The notes: generated by a model not told the origin, from the letters alone. A DNA stretch of 16,063 nucleotides from Elusimicrobia bacterium RIFCSPLOWO2_12_FULL_59_9 (GCA_001800185.1 MGUX01000018.1:1-16063); one strand, 5' to 3'; positions 5,603 through 13,421 are shown, numbered from the stretch's first letter. Numbers and translations are program-made.

Positions 5603-6325
5603 ATGCTCATTCAATTAAGCGCCGTTGAGGCGCGCATTTTGGGCGCGCTTGTTGAAAAATCGATCACTACTCCGGAGCAGTATCCGCTCTCCTTCAACGC
5701 TCTGATCAACGCCTGCAATCAAAAATCGAGCCGGGACCCGGTCATGAGCCTGGACACAGACACGGCGGGGCGGGGCGTCGCCTCCCTTATAGAAAAAAAG
5801 CTGGTGGAACGGCGCAGCGTGCCGGGAAGCCGGGTCCCAAAATTCATGCACCACTTCGAAAATCTCTTCAGCGGAGGCACCCCCCAGGTCATCGGCGCCG
5901 TTTGCGCATTGCTGCTCCGGGGGCCGCAGACGCCCGGCCAAATCAAAACGCGCACCGACAGGCTCTGTGTTTTCAACAGCACGGCGGAGGCGGAAGGCCT
6001 TTTGCAGGATTTGTGCGCCCGGAAAGAGGATCCCTTGGTGGTCAGGCTTCCGCGCCGGACCGGGCACAAAGAATCTCGCTACCAACACCTTTTTTCGGGA
6101 CCCGTCGCCGGTGCGGCTTCCTTCGCGGTCCCTTCGCGGAGCTCGGGGACGATGGAAACCCCGGAGGGCCGCGACGAGCTTCGGGTACCCGGAAGCGCCG
6201 GAGGCGCCTCAGCCGCGCCTCAGGCCTCCGCTCCGCCGGATCGCTTGAGCCGGCTGGAAAAGCGCGTCGAAGCTCTCGAACTCCTCTTTAAGACCATCGA
6301 AAAACGCGTCGTTGAGCCGTCGTAA
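5603..6325 (+). CDS. yceH: YceH-family (DUF480) protein
   Basis: 240 residues. The family signature is clear: LSAVEARILGALVEKSITTPEQYPLSFNALINACNQKSSRDPVM at the N-terminus, RGVASLIEKKLVERR, and CALLLRGPQTPGQIKTRTDRL in the middle. These form two winged-helix domains, as in DUF480. After residue ~168 comes a low-complexity linker that contains a palindromic repeat (RVPGSAGGAS, residues 194-203), then a coiled coil (RLSRLEKRVEALELLFKTIEKRV) typical of YceH C-termini. A role in gene regulation is suspected from the fold but is unproven. It is followed 12 bases later by the GNAT gene, so the two are probably one transcript. Confidence 0.92.
   Translation: MLIQLSAVEARILGALVEKSITTPEQYPLSFNALINACNQKSSRDPVMSLDTDTAGRGVASLIEKKLVERRSVPGSRVPKFMHHFENLFSGGTPQVIGAVCALLLRGPQTPGQIKTRTDRLCVFNSTAEAEGLLQDLCARKEDPLVVRLPRRTGHKESRYQHLFSGPVAGAASFAVPSRSSGTMETPEGRDELRVPGSAGGASAAPQASAPPDRLSRLEKRVEALELLFKTIEKRVVEPS
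6178..6208 (+). repeat. in-frame palindromic repeat, copy A (in yceH)
   Basis: Two abutting palindromes: GCTTC...GAAGC around GGTACC, then GCGCC-GGA-GGCGC. It matches copy B at 12175-12205 over 24 identical bases plus five of the next six, and copy C at 10800-10819 over 19 of 20. It is translated here as LRVPGSAGGA in the flexible linker. Confidence 0.7.
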
Positions 6326-6337
6326 GCGCCTTCCGCC

Positions 6338-6790
6338 ATGGGCCATCGCCTCGAGGTGCGAAAGGCCGGGCCTCGGGACGCGAAGATCCTGGCGCCCCTG
6401 TTTGACGCTTACCGGCGGTTCTACCGGCAGCCGTCCGATGTGCGGGCCGCCGAGCGATTTCTCCGGAGGCGCTTGTCGCGGAAGGAATCGGTTGTTTTTT
6501 GGGTCCGCCAAGGGGGCGGCGCCTTGGGTTTCGCGCAGCTCTATCCGACTTTCTCTTCGATAACGCTCAAACGTTTATGGATTCTCAACGATCTCTACGT
6601 CCTTCCGGACGGCCGCAGGCAAGGCGTGGCCATTCAATTGATGGCGCGCGCCCGGCGATTGGCGTTGGACACGGGCGCCGAAGGGCTTTATCTGGAAACG
6701 GCGGCGGGCAACCGCAAGGCGCGCCGCCTTTACGAGAAACTCGGCTGGAAGCGCGAGAGAGAATTTTACCGGTACTACGATGATGTGTGA
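6338..6790 (+). CDS. GNAT-family N-acetyltransferase
   Basis: 150 residues with the GNAT order: an N-terminal strand (HRLEVRKAGPRD), central strands (VVFWVRQGGGALGFAQLYP and RLWILNDLYVLPDGR), then the acetyl-CoA pyrophosphate loop R93-R-Q-G96-V-A98, and a C-terminal LYLETAAGNRKARRLYEKLGWKRE with the usual Asn and Tyr of motif B. It transfers an acetyl group from acetyl-CoA to an amine; the substrate cannot be told. It has no obvious Shine-Dalgarno and starts 12 bases after yceH, consistent with coupling. It converges on the cyanophycin operon with about 33 bp between stops and no clear terminator. Confidence 0.9.
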   Translation: MGHRLEVRKAGPRDAKILAPLFDAYRRFYRQPSDVRAAERFLRRRLSRKESVVFWVRQGGGALGFAQLYPTFSSITLKRLWILNDLYVLPDGRRQGVAIQLMARARRLALDTGAEGLYLETAAGNRKARRLYEKLGWKREREFYRYYDDV

Positions 6791-6823
6791 AACCGCAGGC
6801 GGGGGCAAAAAGCGGAACAGCTC

Positions 6824-9481
6824 TTAGGGCCGCTTGACGGCGACGGCTCCGCCCGGCTTTTCCTGCTGCGCCTTATGATCCAGCAAGCGCTGGATGGCGG
6901 CGCCGACGTCATCGGGCTGCACCACGACTAAATCTCCCACTTTGGCCATCGCGATCGCGGCTTCAATGGCTCCGCCCTCATTCTCAACGACGCGCGCGCG
7001 TTCCTTGGGGAAACCCGCCTCAAGCGCGCCCTGCCGCAGAAGCTCCGAGGTCTCGCCGGGAGGGCGCGATCTCCGGTCGGAATCCTTGATGATGAGATCG
7101 GTGTAGCATTTGGCGGCGGTTTTGCCGAGCTTGCGGATATCCTTATCCAGGCGGTTGCCGGTCCCGGAAAGCACGCCGATGCGGCGGTGGCCGGCGGGGC
7201 GGTTCTCGCACAGGATGTCGATGACCTGCTTGAGAGCGAGAAGGGCCGGGACGTTGTGGCCGTAATCCACCAGGTAATCCGTGCCGCCGATGCCGATGAG
7301 GTTGAGCCGGCCGGGCGACTGTCCTACGGAGGGGTTGAATGTGGACAAGCCGGCGCGAAGATCGTCGAAACTGACGTCCGGCAGCGCGTAAGCCGCCGCG
7401 GCGGCGGCGAGGGCGTTGGTGATATTGAAGGCGACCTTGCCCTCCAAGGTGACCGGCACTTCCACCAGCGGCGCGATGGGGATCACCGGCAAGCGGCCCT
7501 GGCGGAAAACGATGGCGGCGTTTTCGATCGTGAACACCGCGCCGTCCTGCCTGAGGTGGGCGCGCACGGCGCTCGATGCGGGGTTGAGCGAAAAGAGCAC
7601 GACCGGGACTTTCGAGTTTTTTCCCATCGCCAGGACGCGGGGATCGTCGGCGTTGAGAATCAGACGTCCGTCCGGCGCCACCGCGTCGGCGACGACGGCC
7701 TTGACCTTGGCCAAGTCGTCGAGGTCGTCGACGCCGCCGGCGCCGAGATGGTCCTCCGCGACGTTGAGAACGACGGCCGCGTCGGCGCGGTCATAGCCCA
7801 GCCCCCTGCGAAGAATGCCTCCGCGGGCGACCTCCAGAACGGCCGCGTCCACGGTGGGATCCTGCAGAACGACCCGGGCGCCTCCCGGGCCGGCGTAGTC
7901 GCCGCGCAACACCACGTGGTTTCCGATGCGGATGTCGTCGGTGGTGGTCGAGCCGACGTTGCGCCGGGCGCCTTGCAGAATATGCGTGATCAGGCGCACC
8001 GTCGTCGTTTTCCCGTTGGTGCCCGTCACGGCCACGATGGGGATGCGGCCGTCGCTCTCGCGGCCGAAAAGCATGTCGACGACGGGCTTGGCCACGTTGC
8101 GTTTAGCGCCTTGGGTCGGGTTTAAGTGCATGCGGAAGCCCGGGGCGGCGTTCACCTCGACGATCGCGCCGCCGTTGTCTAAGATGGGGGTCTCGAGAGT
8201 GGGCGCGACGATATCGATGCCGATGATGTCCAGGCCGATGACGCGGCTGACGCGCTCCGCCAAAAAGCGGTTGCTGGGATGGACCTTGTCGGTGACGTCC
8301 ACGGCCGTTCCGCCCGTGGAGAGGTTCGCCGTCGATTTCAGGCGCACCACCTCGCCGGCGGCGGGCACCGAGTCCAGCGTCCAGCCGCGCGACCGCAGCA
8401 GGCTCTCCGTCATTTCGTCGACGATAATGTAGGTCAAAGCCTTTTCGTGGCCGAAGCCGCGCAGCTCGTCGGAGTTGACTTTTTCCAAGAGTTTTTTGAT
8501 GGCGTTGCGGCCGTCGCCGATCACATGCGCGGGGGTCCTGAGCGCCGCCGCCGCCATTTCATGGCCGATGACCAAAATCCGGAAATCGTGCCCAGCCAGG
8601 TGTTTTTCCACCACGACGCGCGGGCATATGCGGCGCGCGTTGGCAAAAGCGGCCCCGAGCTCGCCGGCGGAGCGCACGCAGGCGGAGACGCCCCGGCCGT
8701 GGTTGCCGGTCATCGGTTTGACGGCGACCGGGAATTTCAGGGAGGCCGCGGCGGCCCTCGCTTCCTGCAAAGTTTGGACCAGTTTGCCCCGCGGGACCGG
8801 CGCCCCGACATGGTCCAGAAGCTTCTTGGTCAGGAGCTTGTCATCCGCGATTTCAACGCCGAGACCGGAAGAGCGGCCCGTCATCGTGGCCTGAATCCGC
8901 TGCTGTTTGTTTCCCCATCCGAGCTGCACCAAAGATTGGTCGTTAAGGCGCAGATACGGGATATCGCGGGAGACCGCTTCCTGGACGATGGAGTGCGTGG
9001 AGGGGCCGAGCATGCCTTCTTCCCGGATTTCTTTGAGTTTTTGCACGACCGGGCCGAGCTTGAAGGAACGGGATCCGGCCACGGCCTCCACTAGGCGCAG
9101 GGCCTGCTTGCCGGCCTCAAGGCCGGCGCGTTCGTCGCGGTAGCGGTATACGATGTGGTAGACCCCGGCAGTTCGCGTTTCCCGGGTCTTGCCGAAGCCG
9201 ACTTTCATGCCGGCCAAGCATTGCAGCTCCAAAGCGACATGCTCCACGACGTGTCCCAAAAAGGTCCCTTTTTTAAGGCGGCTTAAAAATCCGCCCGCGC
9301 GGCCGACTCCGCAGCGGTGCTCGTAAAGCGAGGGCATAAGCTTCATGATGCGCCCGGCAAATCCCGGGATTTTATGGGTCGGCCGGCTCTCCATGCGCCC
9401 TGTGTCCAGGAGCATATAGACGGTCTGGTAGCGCGACCAGAGGTTGGGTCCGCGCAGCGCACGCAATTCCAGGATTTTCAC
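6824..9481 (-). CDS. cphA: cyanophycin synthetase
   Basis: 885 residues, close to the usual ~870-880. CphA polymerises L-aspartate and L-arginine into cyanophycin using ATP, in the cytoplasm. The N-terminal domain carries GHVVEHVALELQCLAGM. The middle is an ATP-grasp module (GNKQQRIQATMTGRSSGLGVEIADDK, PVAVKPMTGNHGRGV, EVNAAPGFRMHLNPTQG). The C-terminal half is a Mur-ligase-like domain with P-loop VAVTGTNGKTTT (K near residue 490), VLNVAEDHLG and DYLVDYGHNVPALLAL. All key motifs look intact. The start is GTG, one base after the cyanophycinase stop, with no good Shine-Dalgarno, so translation is probably coupled. A short basic tail follows the family core. Confidence 0.97.
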   Translation of the reverse strand: MKILELRALRGPNLWSRYQTVYMLLDTGRMESRPTHKIPGFAGRIMKLMPSLYEHRCGVGRAGGFLSRLKKGTFLGHVVEHVALELQCLAGMKVGFGKTRETRTAGVYHIVYRYRDERAGLEAGKQALRLVEAVAGSRSFKLGPVVQKLKEIREEGMLGPSTHSIVQEAVSRDIPYLRLNDQSLVQLGWGNKQQRIQATMTGRSSGLGVEIADDKLLTKKLLDHVGAPVPRGKLVQTLQEARAAAASLKFPVAVKPMTGNHGRGVSACVRSAGELGAAFANARRICPRVVVEKHLAGHDFRILVIGHEMAAAALRTPAHVIGDGRNAIKKLLEKVNSDELRGFGHEKALTYIIVDEMTESLLRSRGWTLDSVPAAGEVVRLKSTANLSTGGTAVDVTDKVHPSNRFLAERVSRVIGLDIIGIDIVAPTLETPILDNGGAIVEVNAAPGFRMHLNPTQGAKRNVAKPVVDMLFGRESDGRIPIVAVTGTNGKTTTVRLITHILQGARRNVGSTTTDDIRIGNHVVLRGDYAGPGGARVVLQDPTVDAAVLEVARGGILRRGLGYDRADAAVVLNVAEDHLGAGGVDDLDDLAKVKAVVADAVAPDGRLILNADDPRVLAMGKNSKVPVVLFSLNPASSAVRAHLRQDGAVFTIENAAIVFRQGRLPVIPIAPLVEVPVTLEGKVAFNITNALAAAAAAYALPDVSFDDLRAGLSTFNPSVGQSPGRLNLIGIGGTDYLVDYGHNVPALLALKQVIDILCENRPAGHRRIGVLSGTGNRLDKDIRKLGKTAAKCYTDLIIKDSDRRSRPPGETSELLRQGALEAGFPKERARVVENEGGAIEAAIAMAKVGDLVVVQPDDVGAAIQRLLDHKAQQEKPGGAVAVKRP

Positions 9482-9482
9482 G

Positions 9483-10409
9483 TCAGTTCTTCTGCGGCGG
9501 GGAGGGGATTTTTTTAGCGCCGGAGACGGGTCCTGGGCCTTCCTGTTTCTTGGGGCGGGGAGGCGGCGCCAGAAATTTTCGCTCCAAAAGGTCGTAACCG
9601 GCGCCGGGGCTCAAGACGTGGAAGCGCAGGTTTTCAACGGAAAAAGGCTCCATGACCTCGACGTCGGGGACGCTGGAAAATCCTATGTCCCGCCCATCCA
9701 CCACGATGACGATTCCCGTTCCGACCACGGAGAATTGCCTGCCGCCGACGACGAGAATGCCGGTGTCTTCGCCAAGGCCTATTCCCACCAGCCGCGGATT
9801 GCCGGCGACGGCCTGGATGAGACGGCCGAACCTGCCGCGCGATAGGAAATGCGTGTCGATGATGGTGCCGGAAAGGAGGCCCAATCCGCCCGACATGCTC
9901 ACCGTGCCCTTGAGCAGCGACATGGGGGGATCGCCGTCGGTGATGATGGTCTCGGTCAGCGCGGCCGCTCCAGCGGAGGAGCCCGCCACGAACCCGCCTT
10001 TATCGAAGTAGTGGCGGCGCAGGGCCTCGGCGACCGGAGTGGCGCCGAAAATCGAGGTGATGCGAAGCTGGTCGCCCCCCGTAAATAAAATGGCCGACGC
10101 TTTTTCGATGCGGTCCAGGATGCGGGCGTCGTCGGCGTCCAGCCGCGTCTTGATGTGCATCGATTGCGCGTAGCCGACGCCGATTTTCTCAAAAGCCTTT
10201 TCATAGGCCAGCCCGGACTGTTCCGGCTCCGAAGAGGCGGTGGTGATGATCTCAATCCTGGCGTTTTTGGCGCCGGCTTCTTCGGCGAGGATGTTGAGAA
10301 TTTCCATCTCCTTCTTCTTGTCTTCGTTGCCGCCGATGAGAAGAAGCTTTCCCGTTTTCGGGCTCTTAGAGGAGTTTCCCGTCGTGTTTTTCTCTTTTTC
10401 CTCGCTCAT
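9483..10409 (-). CDS. cphB: cyanophycinase (peptidase S51)
   Basis: 308 residues. It cleaves cyanophycin to beta-Asp-Arg dipeptides. Family motifs: KLLLIGGNEDK at residues 21-31, the TGGDQLRI segment near 110-117, the nucleophile in GFVAGSSAGAAAL (S145), IIDTHFLSRGRFGRL with H187, and GLGEDTGILV with E214. There is no signal peptide, so it should act inside the cell. The N-terminal ~20 residues (Lys/Ser/Thr-rich) and the C-terminal ~30 (Pro/Lys-rich) extend beyond the catalytic core. No Shine-Dalgarno is present; a TATAAT lies seven bases before ATG, implying a leaderless message. It is the first gene of a two-gene operon with cphA. Confidence 0.96.
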   Translation of the reverse strand: MSEEKEKNTTGNSSKSPKTGKLLLIGGNEDKKKEMEILNILAEEAGAKNARIEIITTASSEPEQSGLAYEKAFEKIGVGYAQSMHIKTRLDADDARILDRIEKASAILFTGGDQLRITSIFGATPVAEALRRHYFDKGGFVAGSSAGAAALTETIITDGDPPMSLLKGTVSMSGGLGLLSGTIIDTHFLSRGRFGRLIQAVAGNPRLVGIGLGEDTGILVVGGRQFSVVGTGIVIVVDGRDIGFSSVPDVEVMEPFSVENLRFHVLSPGAGYDLLERKFLAPPPRPKKQEGPGPVSGAKKIPSPPQKN

Positions 10410-10416
10410 TTGGTCT

Positions 10417-10422
10417 ATTATA
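10417..10422 (-). promoter_or_regulatory. -10 box of the cphB-cphA operon
   Basis: A perfect TATAAT on the minus strand, seven bases from the cphB ATG. No convincing -35 is seen at 16-18 bp, so an activator may help. The spacing implies leaderless transcription. Confidence 0.6.
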
Positions 10423-10462
10423 CATTAAGCGCGAGTCCGGCTTCTTCCGGGCCGTCCGCGTT

Positions 10463-11311
10463 TCATTCGATTTTATAGAATTCCGCCTGCTGGAGAAGGA
10501 ACGTCCGGAGTTTGTATCGGTCCTGTTTGGACAAGTCCTCATTTAAAATCAGTTTCGTTTGGGTTCCAAAAAGGCCTTCCTTTTTTTCGACGCGCGCTTT
10601 CGTTTGGATGATGTAGTCTAAAAATTCCTGGCGCTCCGGTTTGGAGAGGCGCCTGAATTTTGCGAGCATTCTGGCCTCGTCCAAGGCGATGAAGTCGTTG
10701 TAAAACGCCGCCATGGAATCGGAAGATTGCGGAGCTTGAACGGGCTGCGGGGGAGGGGATGCCGGTTGAGGCTTGGGAGGGCTTGGTTCCGGCAGCATGC
10801 CCGGAAGCGCCAGAGGCGCGTTGTCTCCTTCCTCGGTTTTCTTAAAGCCCCGCAAAGTCCACGTTGTCGAGGAAGGCTCGACGAATTTGCCGGGCAACAA
10901 CTCTCCGCCGCACTCCATCCGGTAGGCGGTGGCCGTCAGATATTTATACAGCTTCGTTTCCTGATAGGTAAAGGCGTTTCCCAGAACCAGGACATTGCCT
11001 CCGAGGGAGCCGGCGGCTTTTTTCATCTCATAGAGAAAGGGTTCATAGCCGCCGACCCCCGGCGATGGGGCTTCCGCCTGAAGAAAGGCCTGTTTGGTAT
11101 AGCCGCATCCGGCGGCATCCTTGTAGGAGGCTTTCGCTTCGATAACCGCCAGGGCCGCCTCGTTTTCGAGAAATTCGACGTTGTCCGCGTCCACCTTAGA
11201 TTCGACTTTTTCCGTCAGAAGATGGTGGGTGACGGCAATGTCGAAGGCGGAGGCATGGAGAGTGAAAAAAAAGAGCCCCGCTCCGGCGATAATCGCAGCT
11301 GCAGCTCTCAT
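10463..11311 (-). CDS. secreted protein with an RcsF/DUF4156-like segment
   Basis: 282 residues. Signal peptide to about residue 22 (LFFFTLHASA-FD). Residues ~28-135 read like the RcsF/DUF4156 fold: an N-terminal strand, A..A...GGNVLVLGNAF near 100-113, and a closing TATAYRMEC; C69 and C134 could form a disulfide. A linker (~160-200) is Pro-rich and holds a palindromic repeat (APLALPGM). The C-terminal 80 residues are helical and charged (ARMLAKFRRLSKPERQEFLDYIIQ ...). The start overlaps the ChaN stop by ATGA, so the two are translationally coupled. The family match of the first domain is tentative; the rest I do not recognise. Confidence 0.7.
   Translation of the reverse strand: MRAAAAIIAGAGLFFFTLHASAFDIAVTHHLLTEKVESKVDADNVEFLENEAALAVIEAKASYKDAAGCGYTKQAFLQAEAPSPGVGGYEPFLYEMKKAAGSLGGNVLVLGNAFTYQETKLYKYLTATAYRMECGGELLPGKFVEPSSTTWTLRGFKKTEEGDNAPLALPGMLPEPSPPKPQPASPPPQPVQAPQSSDSMAAFYNDFIALDEARMLAKFRRLSKPERQEFLDYIIQTKARVEKKEGLFGTQTKLILNEDLSKQDRYKLRTFLLQQAEFYKIE
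10800..10819 (-). repeat. in-frame palindromic repeat, copy C
   Basis: CCCGGAAGCGCC followed by AGAGGCGC on the plus strand matches copy A at 19 of 20 bases; the GCGCC/GGCGC stem is kept. The minus strand translates it as APLALPG in the Pro-rich linker, the same frame as copy B in ChaN (APPALPG). Confidence 0.6.
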
Positions 11312-12414
11312 AGACCCGGCTCTACGCCCGTGGAGCGAGGCGTCCGGGGAAAATCAGCGCAGGGGTCCTTGCGGTCGACGCGGGGGGTAAACCACAGAAA
11401 GTGATAAGGCATCGAGCCGTAGGCGGAGGGGTCCTCTTCAGCCGGGCCGACCTCGACAAAACCGACACTGAGCGCCGTTTCGCCCGGCGCGAGCACGGAG
11501 AGATAGGCGGGAACGCCGCGGTCGAGGCGGACATGACCGTTTCCGGCGATGAGCACGCCGCCGTTTGCCATGCTGGTCGCCATGGTCGCGTCCCAGGCGC
11601 GCTGCACCATGATCATTTTGGAGATGACCTCTTCCCCGGGGTTGTAGCCGCAGTGGCTTTCGATGATTTCCCGGAGCAGCGTATCGTGGACGTCCGGGGG
11701 CAGGGGCTTGTCCAAATTAAATCGCCGCACCATGCGGGGGTCGAGGGCGCTCCAGCCCTCTTTTTTGAGTTTTTCCTTGTCGGCCTTCGAAAGGTTGGCC
11801 GCGAGGATGGGAAGTTCGGCCGCGACGGCTTCTTCCGCGACCGGGCGGTAGATGTCCCAAAGCGACCAACCGCCCCTCTGCCACGCCAGGGCGACGTCTT
11901 CAATCGTGACCGGCCGGCCGAGAGCTTCGCGGGACACCAGGGGGCCCATATCGCTGGGAAGCATTTCAAAACCCACGGACGGGCGCCGAGCGGCCAGATT
12001 TTTGACCAACGCCGCCTGCAGGCGGTGGTGGAAGGCATTGTCGTGGATTTCTCCGAGCAGCGCGAAGCGGGCGTCCAAGAGCCGGGCTATTAACTCGCTT
12101 TCCTTTATAAAGCGGCCCGAGGCTGTATCCAAAATCCGCCCGTCCAAGGGGCGGCCGGGGGCACCCTCCGCAGTGCTTCGGGTACCCGGAAGCGCCGGTG
12201 GCGCGGCGGCCGCGGAAAGCGCGTCCGGGGATGGCGCGCCGGTCCGAGACGCCGGCGGGACCGAGCGGATGAGGCGGGCCGCATCGGCGTAAGCCTCGGA
12301 GAGTTCCGCTTGCGGCATCTGGGCCCGCAGAGGGGACACGCCGACCGGAGCGATGGCAAACAATGCCGCCAAGATAAACGGTAGAATGATGGGATGGGCC
12401 GGCCTCATGCCCAT
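11308..12414 (-). CDS. ChaN-family haem-binding exported protein
   Basis: 368 residues. The signal peptide ends near LRA-QM (residue ~31); no lipobox is visible, unlike E. coli ChaN. After a Pro/Ala-rich linker with a palindromic repeat (~70-82), the Cofac_haem_bdg domain runs from ~105: FALLGEIHDNAFHHRLQ (120-133), VGFEML, ESHCGYNP, MVQRAWDATMATSM and GGVLIAGNGHVRLDRGVPAYL. These histidines and the GEIHDN motif match the haem/metal-binding family. A role in iron or haem handling is suggested by the family, not by neighbours. The start could be ATG at 12414 or at 12408; a TATGAT box at 12415-12420 favours 12408 and a leaderless message. Confidence 0.9.
   Translation of the reverse strand: MGMRPAHPIILPFILAALFAIAPVGVSPLRAQMPQAELSEAYADAARLIRSVPPASRTGAPSPDALSAAAAPPALPGTRSTAEGAPGRPLDGRILDTASGRFIKESELIARLLDARFALLGEIHDNAFHHRLQAALVKNLAARRPSVGFEMLPSDMGPLVSREALGRPVTIEDVALAWQRGGWSLWDIYRPVAEEAVAAELPILAANLSKADKEKLKKEGWSALDPRMVRRFNLDKPLPPDVHDTLLREIIESHCGYNPGEEVISKMIMVQRAWDATMATSMANGGVLIAGNGHVRLDRGVPAYLSVLAPGETALSVGFVEVGPAEEDPSAYGSMPYHFLWFTPRVDRKDPCADFPRTPRSTGVEPGL
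12175..12205 (+). repeat. in-frame palindromic repeat, copy B (in ChaN gene)
   Basis: 24 bases identical to copy A at 6178, followed by one change and GGCGC. The gene reads the other strand (PALPGTRS) in the linker between signal peptide and catalytic domain. Confidence 0.7.
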
Positions 12415-12442
12415 ATCATATTTAATTTCAGCCTAGTGACAA
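12415..12442 (-). promoter_or_regulatory. promoter of the ChaN operon
   Basis: TTGTCA (12437-12442 on the minus strand), 16-bp spacer, TATGAT (12415-12420). The ATG at 12408 lies six bases past the -10. Confidence 0.55.
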
Positions 12443-12459
12443 AAGCGTAAAGGAACGGC

Positions 12460-12873
12460 ATGCGCGGAAATTATATCGTTGATGGCTCCAATCTGGTTCG
12501 CACCCTGTATGGCTTTGACGAGAGGCATTTGCCGCAGGACGCCCTGCTCTCTAGGCAATTCATTGAGGAGCTTGAGGTTTACAGCGCGGGGTGGGACCCT
12601 GGGGTGAGGGTTCTCGTGATTTTCGACGGGCCGCCCAGGTGGAAAACCGAACCCTTGACCGAGGATGCTCCCGTTCAAGTCCAATTTTGCCCGGAAAAGA
12701 CGGCGGATGAGACCATCGTGGGCAAGGCGAGGTTCTTAAGGCACTCCAAGCAAAAGGTCACCATCGTGACGGAGGACCGTTCCCTGGCGCAAAAGATCGT
12801 GGAGGAAGGGGCGCGGTGGCTCCGGCCGCCGCTTTTTCTTAAAAAAATGAGAAACGCCGGAAAGCGGCGGTGA
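12460..12873 (+). CDS. YacP-like NYN-domain ribonuclease
   Basis: 137 residues of PIN-like fold. Acidic and polar residues of the active site are visible: YIVDGSNLV (D8, N11), VLVIFDG (D56), TADETI (D83) and VTIVTEDRSLAQKI (D106). This arrangement matches the YacP/NYN (DUF901) family, whose B. subtilis member Rae1 cleaves mRNA on the ribosome. The enzyme would act in the cytoplasm on RNA with metal ions. A Shine-Dalgarno (AAAGGA) precedes ATG by about seven bases. It is divergent from the ChaN operon and stands alone; the C-terminus is basic. Whether it shares Rae1's A-site specificity cannot be told. Confidence 0.88.
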   Translation: MRGNYIVDGSNLVRTLYGFDERHLPQDALLSRQFIEELEVYSAGWDPGVRVLVIFDGPPRWKTEPLTEDAPVQVQFCPEKTADETIVGKARFLRHSKQKVTIVTEDRSLAQKIVEEGARWLRPPLFLKKMRNAGKRR

Positions 12874-12884
12874 AAGGCTAACCC

Positions 12885-13021
12885 GAATTCCCCAGTTGGG
12901 AATTCGCCCGCAGGGCCGTCGCTGCAAAGCAGCGACGTGGTTGTCCGGCGCCGCCGGCGCAACCGCAGCTGCACAGTTTTGTACGGGACATTTAGACGAG
13001 ACAGGGGCTGCAGCTGCGGTT
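12885..13021. repeat. cluster of four palindromes (possible structured RNA)
   Basis: In order: GAATTCCC/GGGAATTC (12885-12905, loop CAGTT); GTCGCTGC/GCAGCGAC (12918-12936, loop AAA); CCGGCG/CGCCGG (12945-12957); and a 13-bp stem pairing 12961-12973 with 13009-13021 around a 35-nt loop. The arms are perfect. None has a long U-run, so these are not standard terminators. Confidence 0.6.
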
Positions 13022-13210
13022 TTCGGGCCAATTCATAATTAATTCGCATTTTAACCGCGCTGAAGAAACCCTTAATGTTTTTTTGAGCCGCGCAATTCTG
13101 CTTGTATTTTAAGCATTTTTCCTTTCAGTAAAACTTCAGTTGCAAAGTCGCAGTCTTGCCGGGTAAAGTCATTATAGGGGGCTTCCATCCGTCTGGTTGA
13201 GGAGGGCCTT

Positions 13211-13357
13211 ATGCGGCAAGAAAGGCAGGCGAGTTGGCAATGGATTCAAGCGAAGAGAAAGCTTTTGCCCCAAAAATCTTTTAAGAATAGGGGGCTTGCC
13301 GCCTGCAAAACTCCAACGCCGCCGCGCGCTTCGCGCTCCCTTAAAAACTTCCGCTGA
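13211..13357 (+). CDS. possible small basic protein (48 aa)
   Basis: ATG at 13211 is preceded by GAGGAGGG at 13199-13205, a strong Shine-Dalgarno. The product is short, basic and without a recognised domain (starts MRQERQASWQWIQAKRK, ends PPRASRSLKNFR). There is no conserved context, and codon use is not clearly coding. It could be chance. Confidence 0.25.
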   Translation: MRQERQASWQWIQAKRKLLPQKSFKNRGLAACKTPTPPRASRSLKNFR

Positions 13358-13392
13358 CAGGCGCCTTAGTTCCGATTATTCCCTTCCGCGTA

Positions 13393-13421
13393 TTGAAAAA
13401 ACCCGAACTATCTGAGATAAT
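13393..13421 (+). promoter_or_regulatory. promoter of the redoxin gene
   Basis: TTGAAA (13393-13398), 17-bp spacer, GATAAT (13416-13421). Expected start site near 13428, giving a ~57-nt leader to the ATG at 13485; this argues against the longer open frame from 13425. Confidence 0.7.

Noticed and set aside
7187..9094. Long plus-strand open frames of 270-312 codons opposite cphA
   Set aside because: They are mirror frames of a highly GC-biased real gene whose motifs are intact; no domains are recognisable.
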